Shown here in pieces: positions 22,401 through 29,527 of a stretch of DNA of 64,000 nt. The notes beneath the pieces were generated by a model. It ran no database searches, was not told where the DNA came from, and saw nothing but the letters and a program-made list of their open reading frames with translations. Positions within the stretch are counted from its first letter, which is position 1; each line of letters opens with the position of its first letter. Source of the stretch: Symbiodinium sp. CCMP2592 (taxonomy: Eukaryota; Sar; Dinophyceae; Suessiales; Symbiodiniaceae); contig CAJNDT010000504.1 of assembly GCA_905221615.1 (NCBI GenBank), positions 124,001-188,000 of the forward strand, in the 5' to 3' direction. Position numbers and translations under genes: made by a program.

Positions 22401-22956
22401 CTTCACCAAGGTCTGGAGTCTTCCAACGAACTGGAAGTGCCCCACTCTGCGCAGTCGATCTGATGTTATGTCTCACATGTCTTTGCAGGAAGATATCTAC
22501 GTTCCGCAGACAGACAAGCTTCTGGTTTGTGCTTCCTCCATTCCACCCTACAAGGCACTACCCAAAACACATCCGATTGCGCCTGCTTTTAGGGCGGTTG
22601 CAGATCTGCTTGGTCAGAAAGTTCTCAGTTTGCTTGGTCGCGAGTTCCGAAAACAGATGCCAGGCTCCTGGAATCTTACTCATGTGGCTTTGATTCCCAA
22701 ACCGGGCAAGAAGGTGGGCGCCATATCCTCATTGCGACCAATTGGCCTCCAGGATCCTGTTGCCAAGTGCTATGTGAAGGTTTTGGCGGATGATCTCAAA
22801 CCTTACGCGATGACATATCTCCGGCGCATCCCTCAACACGCTTACCTGGCCTATCGCTCAACCTACACCGCTATAGTTCAGGTGACAGATCACTGTCGTC
22901 GGGGTCGAGATCTTTTGGCCTCTTACGCTCATAACCTTCACCCAAATTTCTGTTGA
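16429..22956 (+). CDS. LINE long ORF: ORF1-like region, endonuclease and N-terminal half of reverse transcriptase
   Basis: One frame stays open for 2175 codons. Three parts read like normal protein. Part one, residues about 940-1240 (19250-20160), is a Lys/Glu/Ser/Pro-rich ORF1-like region with MKRAQKAATKEYNKMKEARE and a Gln-rich coil. Part two, from about 21031, is an AP-type endonuclease fold: INFITWNSSGL, LIQESHW, VGGDFNIALP. Part three, from about 22480, is the front of the reverse transcriptase: HVALIPKPGKKVGAISSLRP and LIPK-type blocks. The stretches between them (16900-19250 and 20200-20700) translate to unusual Trp/Cys/Leu-rich sequence and may be coding in other frames or not at all. 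The endonuclease lacks the expected Asp in its last two motifs (QIGFLLV and KHHPVLAEF, where related enzymes have I-D-[YF] and S-D-H). The frame ends 10 residues before reverse transcriptase motif A, which is in the +1 frame. Confidence 0.6.
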   Translation: MSFSRMFLCALMVLSVQGGSRSRSRSPIFSPSSEVRLSGSGSSAVSGRAGPIRRVRTAGAISQSGLYHSRDDTSTIFRPLASEWQMEPDATETCYQLTETMSDPPHPTHMAFLDTLAEQVFENHIGPDLQRNLLMIYINAQRARLRELLDMAPGQCCFMCLCKGCARPGSCISREYASHASQDDFSRLQETRNQINDCRYLRWRTNQWKRTLQRMRHCHIRRCRSCCSACAVKRFLWVQAAYAWPFLMKICTRRLLPLHECLCQSLSCIRAMCVTLCSPVVAKSATRWMAHKKLSALQEAIALNPIPALTVSFNRSIWSWACSISFVHALFDRAGRLYQQLFLTVLGSNLFCCIGMCPGELYMIPTCIAATMLHAVLRCLSSRLQTAVCVSEQMFLVQWYARGILYPWSAASCMHNSFCGVLNWSISLVTWYPVLQWLEALIIAICLLKSGRSWLRSVYTSLYMKLMSLLIRLKPWLLPLDWMRWLSHWCHMWSPDLRLVLAPIRAPSIQLASQRSHWLRPRPSPDLLRLHMCGWLVLYEDITRALSALFASIRPRELDQKAEPRALPSCGEEVCNCAGLPLAARPLRRIQCLSALCDQWCNDHPWTSMTLIYPTTLMHWAMTAIRVPTLKGCLPLHAILSVKTIPPTTTDIFVSSVAFARAQLQWNTLALFDGTSVIASVFFSETCNWQIEKWVWACLYSAVHASNLERELSYWYLLLAQVDWDCKCHSLSPLRWYTPAAVCSVPWWYIFSPAAPNYAQVVCRSIQCIHPDLCRLLPDFYVSFVWIWWYVLAIAMAISMFRWQVLSLLTLLVPVQLAIWMYWCDGFRSMTTRPTCQVRFHLYTLHSRCSIWLVTQPAHCTLLIFCTRLVVWSLKHCHDIWSAVWFLQSWEHVRDIIHMPVMPIVSGKQRLGVWLHTIYSLFPWLGQHITLARSRLLAMYSPAHPEPKKAWDQRPTLQRKRPRPSTPPPTSTRVPLQRRRRILQVQGARLRKPLPRLRRSAEAVPPSASSSTPLILTDATETGSRRSAKPAPNSSLRKMSAKEIRSMKRAQKAATKEYNKMKEAREEKVTDTGDTEDKEMPEPASVATVDQTLSADSKHRARPRKAISSKTPKPVPSQPKPSGGKKGSIRESFARSGRIDPEAAPILPATTARAEGTSGTTGGTSRTHAEASSSSSMVPPGQDDIMIQRQQQLLAMQQYADKRRAQIKQQALLVQQRAADDAANSTATAGDSTAEPTERAHAPSAYTEKPPLVCSQECMAWRANSTFTACASLFIALPGQLRQLRSLPQHFPDVHPMIWLESSTFCVFWLLMVRLYFCIDGVQKLLQAWCLLLIRLRCNIAAITFSVAQPAHWIDHLWQWMQTTRSYLYWQHLRYMNNLQHLGSSASIILHYIGTITPFPNEPPGPKSRNDPQASTRCFSTSSFRLVWFRFLLFYFVINGVVGARVASDATGAGSQEPSATVTSGGSLTTRHGKRAFHRAQQRAQAVGGTFYKGRWCTAKSLQVQGPPVSFSPEFSTSRPRKGAFRGTQTNYHSRSINFITWNSSGLSSGVLQEFLLWTDTLPASSRPHVILIQESHWRFTSEYRHGSWLAFHNGVSESSQDRYAGLLTLVRIPGVTPDHVRVHNVLQGRLTHVRVDLPHRNLDIVHVYQHPTTSDPSRTIQDKRRRLFQRLDAVVQSMPGRNFLAVGGDFNIALPFAPPHTGSSLVAPYPTQSEHTAANNALLRILERHSLQAVNTFHCRPCYTYQHCDSRTQIGFLLVRQHDATARAKQARPVYDQVLMAWRDTKHHPVLAEFSLPYTWWPKKPTVTPYDKKAMLAAYNTQTDAYASFACDASETVSNLLDSSYDDICSGLLQVCSRHFPPTGSQALQPWQHPLVSGSIRTMWQHFRSAQLYKQRHAFDLPTCFAQWFHLSKFRSMRKLTQSYGRQVKRSRYLDQIQKAEEAANAHNPYELYRIVRRLAPRQRYQTVQIRDEDNSIISHARELEQLRVHFTKVWSLPTNWKCPTLRSRSDVMSHMSLQEDIYVPQTDKLLVCASSIPPYKALPKTHPIAPAFRAVADLLGQKVLSLLGREFRKQMPGSWNLTHVALIPKPGKKVGAISSLRPIGLQDPVAKCYVKVLADDLKPYAMTYLRRIPQHAYLAYRSTYTAIVQVTDHCRRGRDLLASYAHNLHPNFC
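17736..18380 (+). CDS. LINE internal ORF, ORF1-like (frame differs from the long ORF)
   Basis: 214 codons begin with ATG (MAGSSDYSDLPTQIRQEL). The composition is Pro/Ala/Arg/Ser-rich with an acidic end (NDPDLSDNSDALGYD) and ends at the TGA at 18378-18380. It overlaps the long ORF, whose translation here is Trp/Leu-rich and less protein-like. This frame is therefore the more likely coding frame in this interval. No known domain was recognised. A nucleic-acid-binding ORF1 role is inference from position and composition. Confidence 0.45.
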   Translation: MAGSSDYSDLPTQIRQELASQRVHQSLYEIDEFADPVEAVAAAPGLDAVAEPLVPHVVSRPPAGAGSYPSTFDTARFSTEPLVKAKAKPRPSQAPHVRLAGSLRGHNKGALRIVRVHKAPRTRPKGRAQGFAFLWRGGMQLRRPASSSTATQTDPVPLSPLRPMVQRPSVDFNDPDLSDNSDALGYDCNSSSDSERLSAIARNIVSQDNPSDND

Positions 22957-23713
22957 CTTGTCCCAGGCCTTTGACACGGCGCCGTGGGCTCTGCTGGAAC
23001 AGGCCCTGAATCGCACTGCAGCACCCAGCGACCTGAAAGGACGTATCATGGAATGGATCACGGGTACTACCTATGTGCTTGAGCACCGTGGATCGAGGGT
23101 CAACATTCCTGCTGAGAGAGGCGTGCGCCAAGGCTGTGTGCTTAGTCCTTTGCTGTGGAGTCTCTTTACTGGACTCATATATGAAGAATTTCAGTACATT
23201 GTTCAGGGATCTGGTCTCTCACCGGACATTGTCTTCTTTGCTGATGACAAGCACTTGGGCTGGCTACTACGAAAGCCTCAGGAACTGGCCCTGGCCCTGG
23301 AACAATTTGGCAAATTTCTTTCTTTGCTACGATCCTTCGGACTCCAAGCCAATCCCACGAAAAGCAAGGCTATACTGTCTATGCGGGGCTCTATGTCTCA
23401 AAGTCTTCGTCGTTTGTGGGTATCACTGTATCGAGGCGAGAGCTGGCTGCGTATTCCGGTGGGACTGAGCAATGAATACATACCTTTGGTGCAGCAGATT
23501 GATTACCTGGGTATTGTCCTTTCGTATGGAAGATTTGAAGACCTCAGTTGGAAGCGTAGGTTCGGTGTCTCTCAGGCCAGCTATGAACGTCTTCGCAAGA
23601 TTCTCTTGGGCCACCATGTGTTGTCTCTGAAGCATCGCATACAATTGTGGCGAGCTGTTGTTCTATCCTCTGCTTGCTATGGACTTGTTGGTGTGGAGCC
23701 AATCTGGTTATGA
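22941..23713 (+). CDS. LINE reverse transcriptase palm (+1 frame continuation)
   Basis: Motif A reads ISVDLSQAFDTAPW, motif B RGVRQGCVLSPLLWSLFTG, motif C FFADDKHLGWLL (F-A-D-D form). Then come GLQANPTKSKA and the thumb region with IDYLGIVLSYG. All catalytic Asp residues are present. The frame joins the preceding ORF by a +1 shift near 22940. It is left again by a second +1 shift near 23700, where VGVEP continues as SGYERLHGMCMRHMR in the next frame. Mutation or assembly error is the simplest reading; programmed shifting is possible. Confidence 0.8.
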
Positions 23714-26660
23714 ACGCTTACACGGGATGTGCATGAGGCATATGCGCGCCATCGCACGAGCTCCCCGACATCTCACTCACGAAACCAATGATCACCTGCT
23801 ACAGCGACTGGGGGTACCGGCACTTGGTGTGCACCTTCATCGTGTTGCCGTTCGGGCCTGTGATTATCATCTTTCATTGTCCCAGCATCTGGATTCATCG
23901 GATATTGTCTGTAACTCGTTGTATGCCGATTGGTATGGCACCTTATCAAAACAGATTGAGCAAGCTGTGGAGAGGACGAACCTGCTCACTGTCACCTCTG
24001 TGCAGGATTCCACTGACCTTCCGTATTCGTGCGAATTCTGTGAACGCACCTATGCAACTATGCGGGATCTGCGAGCACATCAAACGAAGATGCATTCAGA
24101 TGATTTGCCTGAGGACTGGAACCGGAGTCAGGTTACGCTTGAAAATGTCCGCACGTATGCAGTTGATGGTATGCCCACATGTTCATTCTGTCTTCGTGAT
24201 TTCAAGAACTGGCAGAATTTGTACACACACTTACTGCATTCACGTTGCTCAGCAGCGACAGCAGGGTTCGAATCAGTAGCGGCCACATCGACCTCCTCTA
24301 CCACGGCCCAGCCCTTTGTCCGGGACTCTGCTTTCTTGGCTAAACTTCGCCAACATGGTCTTCAACCTTTGCGTAAAGCGGCTGGGGTATTGCAGGAGCT
24401 TCGACATCACTGCTGTATTTGCAGGCAATGGCTGGTGCACTCAGATTATGTTTGCTCGCACTACAAGAAAACACACGTGGCTTTGTGGAAGGAATTTGAA
24501 TCCCGTGTACGAGCCCTGGTGCGCCCTAGCTATTTGAGTGCACAATGTCCATACTGCTTGCGTCGGCCCTCTCGCAAGGGTCGCCACAGATGTCCAGTTC
24601 TTATGCAGGTACATCTGGCCATATTGCAAGATGGACGAGAACCTCCGCGAGGGTCAAGAGTTGGCACCTCCCAGCCGGGAGGAAACCAAGTATTTTACGG
24701 ACATGTTTCCAAAGCCACAGTCCCCCACCCAGATACCGGAGCAACCGGCTCCCATGGATACCAGTGCACAGCCAAAACGTGGCACTTTCGACGACTCTTC
24801 GGCCAAGGAGGAGGGACAGCAGAAAGCCCTCAAAGCGACGACAAGGATTGCACCAAAAGTAGAACCAGCGATGACGGTTTCCACAGCAGCTACACCGACC
24901 GGCTCCCAGAGCTCCCAACCATTGCAATCCCTGCCATCAGCACCCTCGACAGCAGACCAGGACACACAGCAGAAGGGCAAGAACAAGGGGAAAGAGGACA
25001 AGGACAAGGGCAAGGGCAAAGGCAAAACTCCAAAGAATGGCAACAACGGTCCCTCGCAGACTTCTTCAAACCATCAGGCCAACCTGGTGTCAGCCATAGG
25101 TCGTCTATGTCTGAGACACGAAGATGCGATCGCGATACAGCAAGCCAACCAAGGATATATCTTTTTCCTACGCACGACAGGTCCAGAGTCCATCATCCAG
25201 CCCTTGGCTCGAGTATCGCAAGCGTGGAATCAAGCCAAAGAAACGGAGATACCCCGACATCCTCTTCGCATCGTCCTTCTGTCAACCCTCCTGGAAGCTA
25301 CCATAGAGCGTGTCGAAGCGGCCGTGAAACTCACGGACAAGAGGGAAGCAACGATTCAGACAGGCCTAGTGATCAACCAGGGCGGCGAGCTGTATTGGCC
25401 ATACATCCAGTGGAATCAAGAACAGCGCACGGAGGAAGTGATTTCCACGGATCAGGTTCGGCCGCTGGAACATGCGCGACTACTCAGGAGATTGAATCAC
25501 CTAAGGGACTCCATCACGCCGGAGAACATTCTGAGGTGTCACGGACACCACAAGATTGCGGAGAATCTGGAAACCGAGGTCTACCGTCTGGTTCTGGAAG
25601 TCGAGACGGTGGGCGAAGAAGCCCAGAATATTCACGAATGGCTTCGTCTTCTTGTGAATTGCACGGCTTGGAAGCTGATCGGGGGCCGGTTCCGGAGGGG
25701 GAGATTGGGGCGCTCGCCTCTGGCGAAGCGTCTGGGCGAGCTGTTGGGACAATGAGTTCAGGTTCAAATGTTGCCCTCGTTACCCTGCGACCTCCTCGAC
25801 TTTACAAGGCGCCGAACATGATGTTACAGAACCCTCACAACGTCTGTTATGCGAACGCGGTTGCCATTTCACTTGCCTGGCTTGGATACGTATATCAAAA
25901 TTATACTCATGTTGGTGGCAGGTGCTCTGGATGTCTGAGTGTTGTGCTTGGAGCCCGGATGCTTCTTCTTATGAATTCCCTGCCGTGGCTGATGGTATTT
26001 ACTGACTGGCCCCAGGCTCATGAGCAGCATGATGCAGCTGAATTTCTCACTCACTTCCTCTCCAAGGCTGCTCCGAATGTTTTTGCAGGTCTGTGGCAGT
26101 CCCGAGCGGAATATGAGCATGGTATTCATGTTCAGGAACGTGGTACATTGATGATTCCTCTGGTCCTGGACAGGTTGGGCACCGATCTTCAGTCCTGTAT
26201 TGATATGTGGGAAGGTCAGTATGATGTAAGACCAAACGTCTGGCAACCGTTTGTCCGTGCTCTTTCTACATTTGGTAGCGATCATGGCATGGTTTTGCAG
26301 CTTCAGCGGTTTGTGCCTACTGCATCCGGAGCAAGCAAGGTCTTTGATAGGGTTGTCATCCGTCCAGGCCAAACAGTAGCTGCACCGGTGTTTGAGAATG
26401 CTGGTTCCACGTCTACATACATGGTCAGTTGTCGGCTTGCTTTTGTGATATATCACATTGGTTCTACCATGCTTGCTGGTCACTACAAAACTGCCCTATG
26501 TGTTCCTGGTACATCACTGGGATTTCGAGATGGCTGGAAATTTGTTATATGCAACGATGCCCAAATGCCTTATTTGGCCTCTGCACAAGACTATGCTGAG
26601 ATTGAGAGTGGTTGCTATCTACTTGGGCTGTATCGCTCCTCGACCTCAGCTGCAGGATGA
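23700..26660 (+). CDS. LINE ORF2 C-terminal part: C2H2 fingers, PIP-box-like motif, USP-like protease
   Basis: The frame is open without stops to the TGA at 26658-26660. Parts in order: (1) post-thumb region ERLHGMCMRHMRAIARAPR. (2) Four Cys/His fingers, CEFCERTY...H-x4-H from 24030, then CSFCLRDF, CCICRQWL and CPYCLRRP, to about 24600. (3) A long hydrophilic linker containing QRSLADFF (25044-25067), an exact match to the PCNA-binding consensus Q-x-x-L-x-x-F-F. (4) A ubiquitin-specific-protease-like domain with Cys box NPHNVCYANAVAISL (Cys codon 25845-25847), QHDAAEFLTHFL, and His box LAGHYKTAL (His codon 26481-26483) followed by W-x4-C-ND and a final YLLGLYR. This order and these residues match peptidase family C19. 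No ubiquitin substrate can be inferred. The linker overlaps another ORF (24631-25755). Confidence 0.72.
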   Translation, partial: QSGYERLHGMCMRHMRAIARAPRHLTHETNDHLLQRLGVPALGVHLHRVAVRACDYHLSLSQHLDSSDIVCNSLYADWYGTLSKQIEQAVERTNLLTVTSVQDSTDLPYSCEFCERTYATMRDLRAHQTKMHSDDLPEDWNRSQVTLENVRTYAVDGMPTCSFCLRDFKNWQNLYTHLLHSRCSAATAGFESVAATSTSSTTAQPFVRDSAFLAKLRQHGLQPLRKAAGVLQELRHHCCICRQWLVHSDYVCSHYKKTHVALWKEFESRVRALVRPSYLSAQCPYCLRRPSRKGRHRCPVLMQVHLAILQDGREPPRGSRVGTSQPGGNQVFYGHVSKATVPHPDTGATGSHGYQCTAKTWHFRRLFGQGGGTAESPQSDDKDCTKSRTSDDGFHSSYTDRLPELPTIAIPAISTLDSRPGHTAEGQEQGERGQGQGQGQRQNSKEWQQRSLADFFKPSGQPGVSHRSSMSETRRCDRDTASQPRIYLFPTHDRSRVHHPALGSSIASVESSQRNGDTPTSSSHRPSVNPPGSYHRACRSGRETHGQEGSNDSDRPSDQPGRRAVLAIHPVESRTAHGGSDFHGSGSAAGTCATTQEIESPKGLHHAGEHSEVSRTPQDCGESGNRGLPSGSGSRDGGRRSPEYSRMASSSCELHGLEADRGPVPEGEIGALASGEASGRAVGTMSSGSNVALVTLRPPRLYKAPNMMLQNPHNVCYANAVAISLAWLGYVYQNYTHVGGRCSGCLSVVLGARMLLLMNSLPWLMVFTDWPQAHEQHDAAEFLTHFLSKAAPNVFAGLWQSRAEYEHGIHVQERGTLMIPLVLDRLGTDLQSCIDMWEGQYDVRPNVWQPFVRALSTFGSDHGMVLQLQRFVPTASGASKVFDRVVIRPGQTVAAPVFENAGSTSTYMVSCRLAFVIYHIGSTMLAGHYKTALCVPGTSLGFRDGWKFVICNDAQMPYLASAQDYAEIESGCYLLGLYRSSTSAAG
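24631..25755 (+). CDS. Overlapping ORF inside the LINE, 374 codons, family of unknown function
   Basis: It starts at ATG 24631 (MDENLREGQELAPPSREE) and ends at the TGA at 25753-25755. It has a Pro/Gln/Thr-rich first third, a Lys-Gly run (KGKNKGKEDKDKGKGKGK), then a well-ordered half: LVSAIGRLCLRHEDAIAIQQ, FFLRTTGPESIIQPLARV, HPLRIVLLSTLLEATIERV, LYWPYIQWNQE. The second half looks more like a folded protein than the linker read in the ORF2 frame over the same bases. I have the impression that similar peptides recur in dinoflagellate transcripts, but could not verify this. It may be an ORF1-type or accessory protein of the LINE. Confidence 0.6.
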   Translation: MDENLREGQELAPPSREETKYFTDMFPKPQSPTQIPEQPAPMDTSAQPKRGTFDDSSAKEEGQQKALKATTRIAPKVEPAMTVSTAATPTGSQSSQPLQSLPSAPSTADQDTQQKGKNKGKEDKDKGKGKGKTPKNGNNGPSQTSSNHQANLVSAIGRLCLRHEDAIAIQQANQGYIFFLRTTGPESIIQPLARVSQAWNQAKETEIPRHPLRIVLLSTLLEATIERVEAAVKLTDKREATIQTGLVINQGGELYWPYIQWNQEQRTEEVISTDQVRPLEHARLLRRLNHLRDSITPENILRCHGHHKIAENLETEVYRLVLEVETVGEEAQNIHEWLRLLVNCTAWKLIGGRFRRGRLGRSPLAKRLGELLGQ

Positions 26661-28557
26661 CTTTTCTGACCTCATCGGCCACTGCGGCTGGACTTCGTCT
26701 TTCTGAGCGAGCGTGAGACACTGTCGTTTTGCGGCGAGTGACCATTTAGTGCAAAGTCCTGATACGGCTCATTTTTGTTTCATTGAACATCTAACCAATG
26801 CTTCGGTTTTCGGTCCTCGCGAGATGTATTGTGCCTTTGACACTCTCTTGCTGAACTTGAACTGTTTCATGCCACACCGTGATTCTTCCCCCACTCGACT
26901 GCCTCATACTCTACTTGGTATCCTTGATGTATTGTTCCGGCTTATAGCTGTCACTGGGAGAATTACACTGGCCAAGATGGCCATACGTCTTCTGCCAAGG
27001 ATTCGTCAGGTGCATGAAGCCATATGGGACGTGATACTTCTTTATGTTCCTATGTGCTGTGTGATTGCCATGAGGCTCACCTGACAAGCCTGCGCCTCTG
27101 CATGCATCGGACTTCTCACGAGTGAAGGCCATGTGTGTGGAAGGAAGTCTGATTTCCTCTCTAGGCTGTGGGTTGGTATCGATTGTTCTTGTGACTTCAT
27201 TGAGTTGTTTGTCTCTTTATCAATTTGTTGCCCCCAGCCTATGACGGTCACCGGAGGACTTTTACTCCTGGGCCATGAGGGTCTCACGCACGATCTGCCG
27301 GCCGATTTGTAATGTGCATAGCACTGCATATGGTGGTCAGCGTCTTGGTTTAGCTAGTGGTTTTGTTTCTCATCTGGCCTCAGCACTCATGCACCACCGG
27401 CAGCACGCCTTTTGCGAATATGTATATCTGCTCATCTTCATTGGTCCTACATCTTTATTTGGCTCTTTGTCGCCGATTGTAATTGTTATGTAGTTCTTAT
27501 CGCTTTACAATCAAGATGAGCAGAACTCCGGTACCTCACATGCTTTTCCATGGGACAGATGACCGACTGATAGCAATGCATTGTCTCCTACTACGTCACC
27601 AGTGGAACCTGCTCTGTGGTCATGATAGACTTTGTGCGTTGTCGGTTTATACTTTCATTGCTGCTACCTAATGTCTAAACTGGTATCTCAGAGCATGGTG
27701 CAAGACGGCTGTGACGGCCTCACGTTGAATTGCTGCTCGTTGATTTGTAAGGTGAGTTGAGATACCAATGCTGAGCAATACTCTCTGCAGCTTACACATC
27801 ACCTGTAATCTTGTCATATGCTTGGCGTTTATCTCATTCACATGGCGGCATTCCTCACTACGATTGATTTTTATGCTTCCGGTCTTCAATAGCTGGTGAA
27901 GCCAATCTTTCGTGCACGGTGGACTGATGGCCACAGGCATTATGCTGCCACTTGACTTGTAAGGTGACCTGAACCCTGGACCCCCGCAATGTGCTATGTT
28001 TGTTCACGGTGTTGTTATGGTTCACTTCCTGGGATCCAGCTTTGGTCACCACTGGCAGCTTCTCTGACTATCACTTGACATGGGCCTACGCCTGACTGTC
28101 TTTGATCACTAATTCTGAAGCCATTTCGACGTGGCGTGATCGATCATGGGAATGATCTTTACATTGTTGGTCTCTCACTATGCATACTTTGTATTACCAC
28201 ACTGGTTCTTCCGCCACGTCAGCCTCTTTCACTCTTTCAACTTTACATAAGCTGTTTTGAAGGCTGGATCTCCCATCTGTTATTTCAACACTCTTATGTA
28301 TACCTTATGTCCGCTTTGGCGCTGTTTGATACGATGGGCCTTCAATCAGCCTGTGTTTGTTCCTTCTCGGGTCTTCGGGCCGGGGAACACCGCTGTTGGA
28401 GTGCGTGCTTGGTTCTTCGGAACGGCGCACGGCTCCGTTCTCTTTCTTTCTCTCTGCTATGGATCACAAAGTGAGCGTTCTACCTGAACGCCGTGCAATA
28501 TGCATGTCCTGCGACTCGCTACGTTCGGACTCCGAGCAGCGCTGCAAAGTCAAAAAA
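26661..28557 (+). other. LINE 3' region without convincing ORFs
   Basis: 1.9 kb between the ORF2 stop and the A-run at the target duplication. All frames have frequent stops. It is read as a long 3' untranslated region. No internal repeat or terminator was identified by eye. Confidence 0.6.
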
Positions 28558-28573
28558 GTTTGGCGACTCTCAA
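28558..28573 (+). repeat. Target site duplication, right copy
   Basis: Exact copy of 16273-16288, directly after the A run that ends the LINE. Confidence 0.92.
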
Positions 28574-29527
28574 CACATTCAGTTGTCGGATCTCTACATT
28601 GACTTCGATAGCTTTAGAGGTGCATCTTACCGAACGAAAACACAAAAATTTATGGCATTTGGCTGCCTTTTCTCAGGCCTCTTGAGGCTACCACGCACGC
28701 AATGCTGGCTTTTACATTGGCTAGCGGCTCTCGAGAAACTTATGGATTTGCATTCTGATCCTTCAGACATACCTGACTACATTTTCTTCCTTCTGGACAA
28801 AGGGTGCATCAGACCGTTGACTTACGCAGAGTGCCTTTCCAGGCTCAGACGTTTGCTGGTCATGTGGAACCAGCTTCCATCGGGGCAAGAACTCCAATAT
28901 ACATTGCATTCCATGAAAGTTACATTGCTTTCTTTCTTCAGGCAACTGAATATGTCGCTTGAATCGAGGCACCTTCAGGGCCACCACAAGCACTCAGCTT
29001 CTTGTGTGTTATATGGTCGTGACGATGTCTCTCCATTACTGCTCGCTCAGGACAGCTTCATTGAGAAAGTTAGAGGAGGCTGGCGGTCGCGAACTCCATT
29101 AATGCGTGGAGTCACCTTTATGCCAGTTGAGCCAGCTTTGCAGTGGCCTCCGGATCTAGGGGCAGTTTTGTATGCTGCATTGCCAGTCTTCTTCAGGTTA
29201 GATACATTTCCGCCGACTTTGGTGCCCTCGTCTGATGTACCCTCAGCTTCGGCTGCATCTGTTGCACCGGTCAAGGATGTCATTGCACCTGCTTTACCTT
29301 CAAAGGTTCCTGAAGAGGCGGAAACAAGCAGCTCGGAGGGCGAGCTGGGCGAGGCGGAGGAGATTGCTTTCCTCAGTGCAACCACTAGCTCCATTATACA
29401 TGCTTGCATTGAAGGCAAACCGGCTTGCGGCTGCCGGGGAACCTTCCATTTGATCTCGCACCCACCTGCGGGCTCGCGATTTTGCAAGTCAAAGCCTTGC
29501 ATTTCTATTCTCACGAACCTCTCGTGA
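28574..29527 (+). CDS. Element B tyrosine recombinase, catalytic C-terminal part
   Basis: The frame resumes at codon 551, right after the right copy of the target duplication. Catalytic blocks, numbered on the uninterrupted protein: LHSMKVTLLSF with His662 and Lys665, RHLQGHHKHSAS with His687/688, and LYGRDDVSPL with Tyr697 as the likely nucleophile. This H-x-x-K, GHH, Y arrangement fits DIRS/Ngaro-type recombinases. The last 100 residues are acidic, then a conserved Cys/His tail (SIIHACIEGKPACGCRG, SRFCKSKPC). The full protein would be 867 residues. The absence of stops or shifts on both sides of the LINE shows that it was intact when interrupted. Confidence 0.82.
   Translation, partial: HIQLSDLYIDFDSFRGASYRTKTQKFMAFGCLFSGLLRLPRTQCWLLHWLAALEKLMDLHSDPSDIPDYIFFLLDKGCIRPLTYAECLSRLRRLLVMWNQLPSGQELQYTLHSMKVTLLSFFRQLNMSLESRHLQGHHKHSASCVLYGRDDVSPLLLAQDSFIEKVRGGWRSRTPLMRGVTFMPVEPALQWPPDLGAVLYAALPVFFRLDTFPPTLVPSSDVPSASAASVAPVKDVIAPALPSKVPEEAETSSSEGELGEAEEIAFLSATTSSIIHACIEGKPACGCRGTFHLISHPPAGSRFCKSKPCISILTNLS

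Larger units (their letters stand above)
16289..28557 (+). mobile_element. 12.3-kb LINE carrying zinc fingers and a USP-like protease
   Basis: The element is bounded by a perfect 16-bp direct repeat and ends in a short A run (AAAAAA, 28552-28557) before the right copy, as expected for target-primed insertion. Inside, in order: long N-terminal region with ORF1-like pieces, endonuclease (from 21031), reverse transcriptase (22660-23700), C2H2 fingers (24030-24600), linker with a PIP-box-like motif, USP-like domain (25800-26660) and a 1.9-kb tail. ORF2 needs two shifts in the same direction (about 22940 and 23700). It splits the recombinase ORF of element B at codon 550/551. Because the duplication is perfect, insertion is fairly recent. 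Confidence 0.88.

Noticed and set aside
23073-24279. Overlapping plus-strand ORFs at 23073-23468 and 23788-24279
   Set aside because: They are shadows of the reverse transcriptase and zinc-finger frames and have no protein-like features of their own.
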